A stretch of DNA of 64,000 nucleotides. It comes from Arenicellales bacterium (GTDB taxonomy: Bacteria > Pseudomonadota > Gammaproteobacteria > Arenicellales > JAJDZL01). This document shows, in pieces, positions 56,126 to 64,000 of the stretch (the first letter of the stretch is position 1; every line of letters begins with the position of its first letter). Under the pieces are notes generated by a model. That model made no database searches and was not told the DNA's origin. It was given only the letters and a program-made list of their open reading frames with translations. The stretch is from NCBI GenBank assembly GCA_958295885.1, contig OY282380.1:2728001-2792000 (forward strand). Reading direction: 5' to 3'. A program made the position numbers and the translations under genes.

Positions 56126-57565
56126 TCAATCGTCAAATTGCACTGGCGTGTGATTGAAGCTATTCATGGCTAGAATCGCTTCTCTCCCACCCAAACTCCT
56201 GACCTTCGCTGCCTGATCAAGCCTGCATAAACCTGAAACTTCTTCTGGGTCAAGCATGTGGTGCAGACTGGCGCAAGCACGCTTCAATGCATCTGAAGCG
56301 AACAAAGACTCAGACAGATCATTCGTTTCCATAGGGTCCCGGCTGATATGAAACAGCTGCGGTCGATAACCGCCGGCATAATACACATATTTCCAGTTTC
56401 CCAGTCTTATCATGTAAAAGCTTACGGGAGTTCCTCCGTCATGATACTGAGATAGAATTGCGCGTTCCTGGTGGAATCGATCATTTACCTTCTGCAATGC
56501 CATGGGTCGCCAGGATTCCGAGTGACTGGTTTCGTACCCCATCGCATGCTCGACCGTTGTCCCTATGTCAGTCAAAGAAACCGGAACGTAAGATCTACGC
56601 GATTCAAACCCAGGTCCGACAGCCAGCAAGGGTATGCCCGCTGAATTTTCGTACATCACTGATTTTGTCCAGAATCCCAAGTGTCCGAGCATCTCACCGT
56701 GATCGGACGTATAAATTATGACCGTATCATTCTTGCATCCGGACGCCTCAAGCGCTTCGAGAACCTTGCGAATATTGTCATCAAGAAAACTGACCAGGGC
56801 GAAATAACATCGTCGAGCTTCTAAACGCAATCCGTCATCAAAGTAGTCATCGTAGTTCCAGAAACGACGAATTTCACTCAAAACAGGATGATCAGTTTCA
56901 AATTTTGAATAATCGTTGAATGAAATCTCAAATTTACAGTCCTCGTAAAGGTCATAGAACTTGTCTGGGGCAGTCAGTGGATAGTGTGGACTTGCGAACG
57001 AAACGAATAGAATCCACGGATATTTCTGTTTTCTTGACGGGTATCGGCGGAGCCATTTGCAGGCTTCTGACACAATGCGCCTGTCGTAATCCGTATATTC
57101 ACTTTCACCTTTTCCTGTTTGATCGGCAAGTTCGTGAGTTTCGCTGAACGCGGGCAGAGGGTCGCGCAACAAGCTCTGAGGCCATCCCGCACCATTGTTC
57201 GCAACATGCATGGGCAGGATTTCTTCAGTGAATCCATTGTCATCGTGACTGGACCGAAAGTGCAGTTTTCCAATTGCAATCACAGGATATCCACAATCTC
57301 TCATTCGGTGCATCCAACTTTCGTGTTGTCCGCAGTAAGGTTCCGCAGATGACCAGCAGCGGTTCTCGTGGACCTGCAGTCCAGTTGCCAGGCAGGCGCG
57401 GGCTGGCACGCAGATGGGTGAGGGCGTATAGGCATGTTCGAAGGTCGTGCCGAGTTTGGACAGCTGATCTATCGCAGGCGTTCGAACATCAGAATGGCCA
57501 TAACAGCCCGAAAAAGCACGCGCGTGTTCATCGGAACAAATCACCAGTACATTATTGGCACTCAT
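56126..57565 (-). CDS. Sulfatase, choline-sulfatase-like
   Basis: A 479-aa sulfatase of the alkaline-phosphatase superfamily. The formylglycine motif is C52-V-P-A-R56 followed by LATG; metal ligands appear in ICSDEHAR near the N-terminus and TSDHGEMLGHLG near 300. There is no signal peptide, so it is cytoplasmic, as in BetC-type choline sulfatases. It would release sulfate from an imported sulfate ester such as choline-O-sulfate. The start at 57565 (MSANNVLVICSDEH) fits the family; the frame to 57622 is longer. It stands alone, converging on the liv-type locus. Maturation needs an FGE or anSME enzyme encoded elsewhere. Confidence 0.87.
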   Translation of the reverse strand: MSANNVLVICSDEHARAFSGCYGHSDVRTPAIDQLSKLGTTFEHAYTPSPICVPARACLATGLQVHENRCWSSAEPYCGQHESWMHRMRDCGYPVIAIGKLHFRSSHDDNGFTEEILPMHVANNGAGWPQSLLRDPLPAFSETHELADQTGKGESEYTDYDRRIVSEACKWLRRYPSRKQKYPWILFVSFASPHYPLTAPDKFYDLYEDCKFEISFNDYSKFETDHPVLSEIRRFWNYDDYFDDGLRLEARRCYFALVSFLDDNIRKVLEALEASGCKNDTVIIYTSDHGEMLGHLGFWTKSVMYENSAGIPLLAVGPGFESRRSYVPVSLTDIGTTVEHAMGYETSHSESWRPMALQKVNDRFHQERAILSQYHDGGTPVSFYMIRLGNWKYVYYAGGYRPQLFHISRDPMETNDLSESLFASDALKRACASLHHMLDPEEVSGLCRLDQAAKVRSLGGREAILAMNSFNHTPVQFDD

Positions 57566-58497
57566 GGTAATTTCAGATTCTCTCAATTTGACTTGAATGA
57601 GTAGTAATTGATATGTAATCATAAGACATGGCAGAATGAAATCAAATACGTTTTCGCAAATGGCATCTGCGGACTCCTCCGAGGTTTCAAATTCTAGGCA
57701 TCATTCATCTGAATTTTTCCTGCCGCGACCTGTCTGCCGGAAAAGTGACTGGTGCCCGTTGCCGACGGCTCGTCGGTTTCAATTGCAGGCCAATGCCGCG
57801 TGAGTACATATTTTCGACTCAGTCTGCACCATGGATGAGGATTGCACAGCCTATGTCATTCACTTGAGAGTGTGCAATTTTCCCCGTAGAATGCGCCACC
57901 GTTTTTCGAATTCATCCACTGCATTCAACCGATTCAACCGAATTTATCGATCAACTGGAATTCCGTTTGCGAACCGGCTGTTTCGTGCAAAGCAGAATCC
58001 TACGTTTCGCCCCTGTTGTCTGACAAGCTCAGCAATATACTCAAGTCCCTGTAAATAATACCCGTCAAATGGCAGTTGACGAAGAAATGTTATTGCATGG
58101 ATTGATTTCTACTGAAATCGCAGAATACTGCCAGTTACCAGCACGTTGAGCGTCAGTTCGAAGATTTTAGGAACCGTACTTTCCAACCATTCTCCGTTTT
58201 TGTTTCTTGTGACGCAGTGGATCGATCGAGAGCGGGAAAGGTGTATGACAGGCAAGCCTTCGTTCCCCAATTTGAGAACCTCCTCGGCCGTGGACTGTCG
58301 CGACATTAGCGGACTTGGGTTTTCTCAGGCTGATACTGGAAGAATCAATCGTGCGTGAACCATATTTGGAACGAATCAAGGATCAAATCCTAGGTTTACA
58401 TGCGACTGAGCGCAATGTAATGCCGGTCTTTTCGCAAACATGTACGGGTGCCATAGTCAATCAGTCAATCAATCGAACCGATTCCTTGAAATCAATC
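57566..58497. other. No gene recognised
   Basis: About 930 bp between the sulfatase start and the mcrC stop, including the sulfatase promoter. Short frames at 57831-58058 and 58109-58379 have no recognisable motifs. Confidence 0.45.
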
Positions 58498-59775
58498 TCA
58501 TTTCGATGCCCCAGATACATTGTTTGGACCATGTGATTTTAGAGTTTCGATGGAGCGCCTGACGCTTTCTTTGGGATTCGCGGAGTCGAATGGCAGGCAT
58601 ATAAGAGGCAAATCATCGAAGAATCGGTAGCATAGTTCTTTTGTGAATGTCTCAGTTCTCGGATAGACCAGTGCTGCAGCACTGGACTGGTAACGCTTGC
58701 CGTAAGCGTAGATTTGATACATGTCAGCCTGATCAATGCCTCTTTTTGGACCGTTGGCAATGCCTCTGATGCGTTTCCATTTTGCATCCAGAATGAATTT
58801 GGTTTGCTCTCCGTCCTTGAGAGAGATGTCTGGCTTCATCATGAATGCGTCGCTGTTTTCGATTTTGGCGAACGGCTTCATCGGACCTTGAGCGACAATT
58901 TCGTATTCACCTTGGTAACGACGGAAACTGTTTGTGACGAAAGCCTCAAATACCTGTTCCATGGGAAACAGCATCGAAATGTTTATGTGAGGTCCGGCAA
59001 ACGTAGTCAGTCCATGGTTGAACAGAAACAGGCCGACCCATTGCATAACCGGCCTATAGCGCTGCATGGACCGGTCAACTTGATGCCTCTGCCAGTCTGA
59101 ATGCAGGTTTCGTGATTGTGGAACATCAACAAAATACGAGGTCAACTGGCGAAGGAGCTGTCGGTTTTCGAAGTTTCGAATCTCACGAAAAAGTTTAGCC
59201 AGTGCGCTGTGAATCAGCCGATTTGCAGGGCGATTGACGCTCAACTTGTCATGAACGACAGCGAAACGCGCTTGGTTCGTCAGATTTTTGCGCAGCTGTT
59301 CCTGAAAGAGGAGCCGTCCTCTCAAGTAGGGCAGGTTTGCTTGAACTGTGATATACCGCCGAGCAAGACCTGTGTGCGTCAAAAGGCTCAGATTATCGAG
59401 AAACTGGCGGACGAAGACTTCATGCATGGGGTAATGCGCCAGATCGCGAATGCTGCTATTATCAAACGACTCTGAAAGCCCGCGCCAGCAGTGCAGCATA
59501 CGCAGGAATATCTGCTTTGTTTTCTCATTCTTAGGATCAGCTTTGCCGCGAAGGTCAATCTTCGGAAGAATTTCAACAAACAGGCCGCGTCTTGTAGTAA
59601 TGATTCCAACGTGATTGCTTGCGCTCAGTTTGCCATCTTCACTGCTACGCTTGATCACGTTGTTCGGGACCGACTCGAGATCGGATATGTCGACTTCATT
59701 CAGTTTGTCACCGTTGGTTAATGGAGTGCCAATCCCAAACTTTTCATGCTCCTTAACTGTGAGGATGCCGCGCAT
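58498..59775 (-). CDS. mcrC: McrC, nuclease subunit of McrBC restriction
   Basis: A 425-aa McrC-family protein. The N-terminal part (HVGIITTRRGLFVEILPKID) is the McrB-contact domain. The PD-(D/E)XK nuclease core is visible as MKPDISL...FILDAKWK (about 312-332), followed by DQADMYQIYAYGKRY. McrC cuts DNA when the McrB GTPase ring has recognised methylated or otherwise modified sites. It follows mcrB by five bases on the minus strand. Intact. Confidence 0.9.
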   Translation of the reverse strand: MRGILTVKEHEKFGIGTPLTNGDKLNEVDISDLESVPNNVIKRSSEDGKLSASNHVGIITTRRGLFVEILPKIDLRGKADPKNEKTKQIFLRMLHCWRGLSESFDNSSIRDLAHYPMHEVFVRQFLDNLSLLTHTGLARRYITVQANLPYLRGRLLFQEQLRKNLTNQARFAVVHDKLSVNRPANRLIHSALAKLFREIRNFENRQLLRQLTSYFVDVPQSRNLHSDWQRHQVDRSMQRYRPVMQWVGLFLFNHGLTTFAGPHINISMLFPMEQVFEAFVTNSFRRYQGEYEIVAQGPMKPFAKIENSDAFMMKPDISLKDGEQTKFILDAKWKRIRGIANGPKRGIDQADMYQIYAYGKRYQSSAAALVYPRTETFTKELCYRFFDDLPLICLPFDSANPKESVRRSIETLKSHGPNNVSGASK

Positions 59776-59780
59776 CTGCC

Positions 59781-61880
59781 TTAATCCGAGCTGTCTGCAG
59801 TCTTTCCGCCATAGATCTTGCGGTACTCTTTAGGATCATTCCATTCGGGTCGACTGTCGGGCAATCGTTCATATACGAATTTTGTCCCGTCCCAGTAGTC
59901 AGATTCTGCAAAAAGACCCTTGATCTGCGTTCGCGAGACAAATTTGTTGTGATTCAGAACCGTCTGAATCTTCGACCAGTCTTCGAAGAAATACTCCTGA
60001 AGCAGTGGAAAAATTTTGTTTCGGAATACCTTTGACAGGCTGGTTAAATCGTCCACGTCAAACAGATATGTGTGTCCGATCTGGTGCTCTCGGTCAAGCA
60101 GCGCCGCTATGCGTTCGTTCATCGTCTTGAGCATCTTTTGGCAGTCGATTCCTTCCACATCGCTGCGAATGAGTTCATGTTCCGGAACCGGCATCATTTC
60201 AATAAAGGTGAAGCGACGTCGAAGCGCGGTGTCGAGTAGTTGAATGGATCGGTCCGCAGTGTTCATCGTGCCGATGATGTGTAAGTTGTCCGGGACACCG
60301 AACTGCCTGCCTGAATAAGGCAGCGTGACAAAGGTCCCATCCGTCTGCCCAATACGTCGGGAATCTTCGATCAACGTAATCAGCTCTCCGAAGATTTTTG
60401 CGATGTTGCCGCGATTGATCTCGTCGATGATAAGGACGAACCTATCCGACGGTCTATTCAATGCCGCGTCCACCAATCTTTTGAAAATTCCCGGTCGAAG
60501 TTCATAGGATAGACTTGTCCTGCCATCATTCAATGTCGGCCTGATGCCTTCGACGAAATCTTCGTACGCAAAATTTTGGTGAAAAGTCACCATGGCCACT
60601 TGGCCAGAGCCGTCTTCGGGATTAAAACGAAGCTGGCGAAATTTTTCGTGGTCCGGTTTTTCAAGCGCAGTTTCACCATCAATAATCGCCAGGGCGCGGG
60701 CGGTAGTGCTCCATGTTTTGCCGGTTCCAGGCGGGCCATAAATGATCTGATTTCGCGGCCCCTTGAATTTCTCAGTAAGGTCATCCTTTGGTCCATCTGG
60801 AGGAAGATCAACTTTCGTTTTATTCTGCCCGCCTAATCGATCAATCAATTCAAATGTCTTGGCATACTTTTCGGATTGGCGAAATGCATCAACAGTTTTC
60901 TTATCTGCACTCGAAAACCCAACAAGAGGTCTGTTTACTGACAGTGCGGAATGCGTCTTGTTAATCCACTTGACATGAAGTTTTCCGTTCTCACTCCACC
61001 CATCTACATAGCCATTCCGAATTACAATTCCGATGCCTCGACCTTCCTTTAAACCGTACCTTACTAGAACTATTTCCCCACGTTTCGGCAGATGAAGAGG
61101 ATATTTCTTCCTGATCCCTGGGTTTCCAGTGAAAATCCTATAGTTCGAATTGAATTCCTCCCAATAATCCTTATCTGTGTTGTCAACGTTCGTACTCACT
61201 TGGAAGAATCTATGCGTTTGAACACTTAACCATTTTCTGGAAATCCGATAAGTAATATCCTGAATTTCAAAGAGTTGGCATCCGGGAAATGCAGCTCTGA
61301 GTAGATTGGTTCTATTTGCGTACTCCTTCCAGCTTATCTGGTTGGGAATTCGGCCAAGCGACACAAACTTTTTCGTGAATTCGTCAATTTGTATGAATTC
61401 TTTTGGGTTGATGACGAACAGTACCTGCGTCAGTTTTTTCGTCGCGACATTGCGAATTTTGAGAGCGTTTTCGAAGTCATCGGGGTCTACGGCATCAAAT
61501 CCATGGACGACCTGCCGGAACAATCTCCAAAGCAGCTTTGAATTGCCGTCACCGTTTCCGTGAAAAAGAAGATTCAAACTCATTGGAGTAGGAATCAAAA
61601 TACTTTTGCGGGCGTCAAGTTTCGAATTGAGACCGAAAATCATTTCGATGCTGGGATAAACCCGACTCCTGCTGTTGTCGCTGCCGTTATTGCTGGCAAC
61701 GGTGTAAAAGAACGACAAGGGATCGATATTTTTGTCACCGTATCTAAGCAATGCTGATTTATTGCTATCGCCTTTCCAAGCTACCTGCTTCGCTTTTTCC
61801 GCCAAATACTGTTCGCCGCCGTCGGCAATTTTGTTTGCAAGTTCCTCGAACCATGGCACCCATTCGTAGATTTCTTTCAT
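59781..61880 (-). CDS. mcrB: McrB, GTP-dependent AAA+ subunit of McrBC restriction
   Basis: A 699-aa protein. The C-terminal AAA+ motor (about 365-640) has Walker A GPPGTGKTWST (about 382), Walker B LIIDEINRGNIAKIFGEL, and NTADRSIQLLDTALRRRF as sensor and arginine finger; the NTADRS form is specific to McrB GTPases. The N-terminal 350 residues are not the classical McrB DNA-binding domain. They include a helical domain and a beta-rich part (GEIVLVRYGLKEGRGIGIVI), so they may read a different DNA modification. The start is ATG 61880. Together with McrC it makes a type IV restriction system against modified foreign DNA. Intact. Confidence 0.9.
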   Translation of the reverse strand: MKEIYEWVPWFEELANKIADGGEQYLAEKAKQVAWKGDSNKSALLRYGDKNIDPLSFFYTVASNNGSDNSRSRVYPSIEMIFGLNSKLDARKSILIPTPMSLNLLFHGNGDGNSKLLWRLFRQVVHGFDAVDPDDFENALKIRNVATKKLTQVLFVINPKEFIQIDEFTKKFVSLGRIPNQISWKEYANRTNLLRAAFPGCQLFEIQDITYRISRKWLSVQTHRFFQVSTNVDNTDKDYWEEFNSNYRIFTGNPGIRKKYPLHLPKRGEIVLVRYGLKEGRGIGIVIRNGYVDGWSENGKLHVKWINKTHSALSVNRPLVGFSSADKKTVDAFRQSEKYAKTFELIDRLGGQNKTKVDLPPDGPKDDLTEKFKGPRNQIIYGPPGTGKTWSTTARALAIIDGETALEKPDHEKFRQLRFNPEDGSGQVAMVTFHQNFAYEDFVEGIRPTLNDGRTSLSYELRPGIFKRLVDAALNRPSDRFVLIIDEINRGNIAKIFGELITLIEDSRRIGQTDGTFVTLPYSGRQFGVPDNLHIIGTMNTADRSIQLLDTALRRRFTFIEMMPVPEHELIRSDVEGIDCQKMLKTMNERIAALLDREHQIGHTYLFDVDDLTSLSKVFRNKIFPLLQEYFFEDWSKIQTVLNHNKFVSRTQIKGLFAESDYWDGTKFVYERLPDSRPEWNDPKEYRKIYGGKTADSSD

Positions 61881-62556
61881 GTTGATCCTGATCCTTTTGT
61901 TTAATTCGTTGAACTACAGTCCATCATGCTGCGCTCGTTTCCCTACAGCGATTGAGCCGCAAACCTGCACTTTGGTTCCGAAAGGGCGCTCGACTGGAAG
62001 CATCCAGCTTTTTCAAGCGAATTTTTTTGTGAATTTTTGAATAAATGGCAATTGGACTGGAGATATCCAGATATATGATTTTTGTTTTGGCGAATGCGGG
62101 ATAGACTCAGATTCAGCACCTATAAATTCGACCGAACTGATGACGCCAAGTTTTCTTTGTCAGGTGAAAATCAATCGTTCAACTTCTTCAGGTTCATCGG
62201 CGGTCAACCAGCAATCACTTGATTCACGACCGATTAACGGCGAATGAGAGGTGTATGTCGCGCACAAATACTGATTTCCATGGTAAAGTCTGCACTAAAT
62301 TCAAGCGTCGCTGCCGGCTGACATGCAGGAGTGAAAAGGGTTGATCTTGCACTTCGCAATAATGCGAGCGAGATTTCGAACTGGGATGAAGATCGAATTT
62401 ATCGCGAATCAGCCGTGCATGGAGATCTGGAAGGAATGTGTCCTTAACTGGTATATAAGTGAATGGTATTACGTATATAAACATTGGATTGGGGCACTAC
62501 GTACAGGGATTCATGTCATACACTGGCAAACTGGGAAATACGCGAAACATTCGAAG
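61881..62556. other. No gene recognised
   Basis: About 680 bp between the mcrB start and the glycerol kinase stop. Holds the mcrBC promoter. A weak stem CTGGA/TCCAG with T5 at 61994-62012 is too short to call a terminator. Confidence 0.45.
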
Positions 62557-63999
62557 CTATTCGGACTGTCTCCAGTTGCGGCAGCGGTCAACCGCTTCTG
62601 CAAATTTTGCCTTTTCCGCATCAAGTCTCTTCTTTGGAAAGTATCGTGCAGAATATCCCCCTTCAGTGCTCTTTACCTCGCAGGCAGCGGAACCTGCACC
62701 CATCATCGCCAACTTAGCGGTGCCAAATGCTGTAATTTCCGCCGTACTTGGGACGACAACCTCGCGCTGAATCAGATTTGCGAAGAATTGACAGAAAAAG
62801 GGATTGTTCGACAATCCGCCATCAGCAGGAATTGCGGACGGCAACGGAAACTCTTTCGCCAAGCTGTCAATCAATTGACTGGAACGAAAGGCAACCCCTT
62901 CTATGACGGCTTGACATAGATCTGACCTGCTGGTGTGCTGGTCCATGCCAATCCAGAGCGCGGATGCAGAACGTTCCCAGTAAGGACATCCGAGCCCGGA
63001 AAGAGCTGGAACAAAAAACAAACCGTCTGCTGCGACCGAATCTTTCCCAAACCGATTCAGGTTCTCAACGGAATCCGCAAGGGAGAGTTCCAGCAGCCAT
63101 TCCACCGCGGATCCTGCATTGTACAGACCCGCATCGACGGCATAGCTGAGCTGACCCGATTCCAAATCCCATGCGACTGTCGGCAGAAATCCCTGTTCCG
63201 GCCGGCGAAAGATCTGCGGGCCGGTGTTGGTCAGAGCAAACGCTCCGGTGCCAAATGTGATTTTCGTATCTCCGACTTCGATGCAGCCATGGCCGTACAG
63301 TGCGGCCTGCTGGTCGACGATATTCGCTGTAACCGAACAATTGAGTGGCGGGTAGACCCCGAAATCTCCCACAGTTCGCTTTACTTCAGGCAGAATTTCC
63401 CTGGGCACTCCGAATATTCTGCACAGCTCATCGTCCCATTTACATTGTTCCAAGTTGAACAGGCTGGTTCTGGAAGCAGTTCCGGGGTCTGTCGCATAAA
63501 CGCCTGTCATGCGATCCAGAAAAAATGCATCACTGGTCGCAATCCGCAATCGATTCTGCTTCAGAAGTTCCGACGCAGCAGGGACATGGTCCAGAATCCA
63601 GCTCATTTTTGAGGCAGAAAAGTACGGATCCAAAGGCAGACCCGCTCTGTTCAGCACTTCGCGTTCCACACCGTCGGACTTCAGTTCAGCGATTCGCTGC
63701 TGAGTTCGATTGTCCTGCCAGACAATTGCGTTACAGATTGGTTCACCGGTCTTGGAATCCCACGCGACGATGGTTTCACCTTGATTGTCAATGCCAATTC
63801 CGGCCAAGGAACTTTCGCATTGATCTGCCGCTTCCTTCAGTCCAAGCTCAACGTTGGCCAAAAGTTCTTCAGGATCATGTTCAACCCATCCCGAGCGCGG
63901 ATAGATTTGCCTGTGTTTCCGACTGCCAGCCAAAGTGAGCTCTCCTCCTTCGTCCAAGAGCACGACTTTCGTACCCGTGGTTCCTTGATCAATGCCGAC
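62557..63999 (-). CDS. glpK: Glycerol kinase (FGGY family), 5' end beyond window
   Basis: The frame is open to the right edge, where it reads VGIDQGTTGTKVVLLDEG, the ATP-binding start of FGGY kinases; only the first few residues are missing. About 480 residues are present. NQGETIVAWDSKTGEP and AIVWQDNRT match glycerol kinases, as do DPYFSASKMSWILD, FGTGAFALTNTG and GLGCPYWERSA. It phosphorylates glycerol to glycerol-3-phosphate in the cytoplasm. Some positions differ from classical GlpK (NQGE for NQRE), so another polyol is possible. No glp neighbours are visible in the window. Confidence 0.82.
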   Translation of the reverse strand, partial: VGIDQGTTGTKVVLLDEGGELTLAGSRKHRQIYPRSGWVEHDPEELLANVELGLKEAADQCESSLAGIGIDNQGETIVAWDSKTGEPICNAIVWQDNRTQQRIAELKSDGVEREVLNRAGLPLDPYFSASKMSWILDHVPAASELLKQNRLRIATSDAFFLDRMTGVYATDPGTASRTSLFNLEQCKWDDELCRIFGVPREILPEVKRTVGDFGVYPPLNCSVTANIVDQQAALYGHGCIEVGDTKITFGTGAFALTNTGPQIFRRPEQGFLPTVAWDLESGQLSYAVDAGLYNAGSAVEWLLELSLADSVENLNRFGKDSVAADGLFFVPALSGLGCPYWERSASALWIGMDQHTSRSDLCQAVIEGVAFRSSQLIDSLAKEFPLPSAIPADGGLSNNPFFCQFFANLIQREVVVPSTAEITAFGTAKLAMMGAGSAACEVKSTEGGYSARYFPKKRLDAEKAKFAEAVDRCRNWRQSE

Positions 64000-64000
64000 G

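Noticed and set aside
62935..63612. 225-aa plus-strand open frame
   Set aside because: Antisense to glpK, with no supporting features.

Overview
The window looks like chromosome of a proteobacterium whose genome is being eroded by insertion sequences. Conserved metabolic blocks (ABC transporters, amidase, glutathione-dependent formaldehyde oxidation, sulfatase, glycerol kinase) have gamma/alpha-proteobacterial gene content and GC near 50 percent. They alternate with AT-richer accessory DNA full of toxin-antitoxin genes, transposase relics and broken genes. I cannot fix the class or genus from the sequence. The gene content would suit a marine or host-associated heterotroph that uses methylated or sulfated osmolytes and small amides (inference). 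No tRNA, rRNA or CRISPR array was seen.

1-17.8 kb, accessory: an IS66/Uma2 chimeric scar, AbrB-VapC, a DUF932 protein, a nonsense-mutated Uma2 gene, a Bcr/CflA drug exporter, a frameshifted IS1595-family element beside an oppositely oriented relic of the same family, a GcvT/DmdA-like aminomethyltransferase, Phd with a dead VapC, IS110 relics, a frameshifted cupin, a GIY-YIG-type protein and a beta-type DNA methyltransferase, intact HigBA plus a higB relic, and MntA with a dead HepT. 17.8-33.3 kb: a flavin reductase-LysR sensor fusion, decayed tctBA, a DUF4143 ATPase with an iterated upstream repeat, an IS4-family element split by an intact IS110-family element, an intradiol dioxygenase, a 2-keto-4-pentenoate hydratase-like enzyme, and an AAA ATPase followed by a decayed PIN-type partner.

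33.8-42.2 kb: an inducible amide/urea uptake and hydrolysis operon. It has a leader terminator, a UrtA-like binding protein, a UrtB-like permease, a UrtC-UrtD fusion, a UrtE-like ATPase, a 65-aa protein, an amidase, AmiC and the ANTAR antiterminator AmiR. The likely logic is that AmiC senses the amide and releases AmiR, AmiR reads through the leader terminator, and the amide is imported and hydrolysed. Converging on it are fghA and adhC, which oxidise formaldehyde to formate.

45-64 kb: a deleted fic gene; a branched-chain-type ABC locus with one binding protein and two complete HMGF sets in tandem; a secreted FixH/YtkA-like protein; a choline-sulfatase-like sulfatase; McrBC type IV restriction; and a glycerol kinase that runs off the right edge.

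The most interesting points are the leader attenuator with AmiR, the transporter fusion with a small amidase-linked protein, the one-binding-protein/two-transporter locus with an altered ABC signature in the second LivG, the nested IS110 with a candidate bridge-RNA region, the decayed effectors beside intact antitoxins, and a near-consensus Fur-box palindrome inside IS debris.
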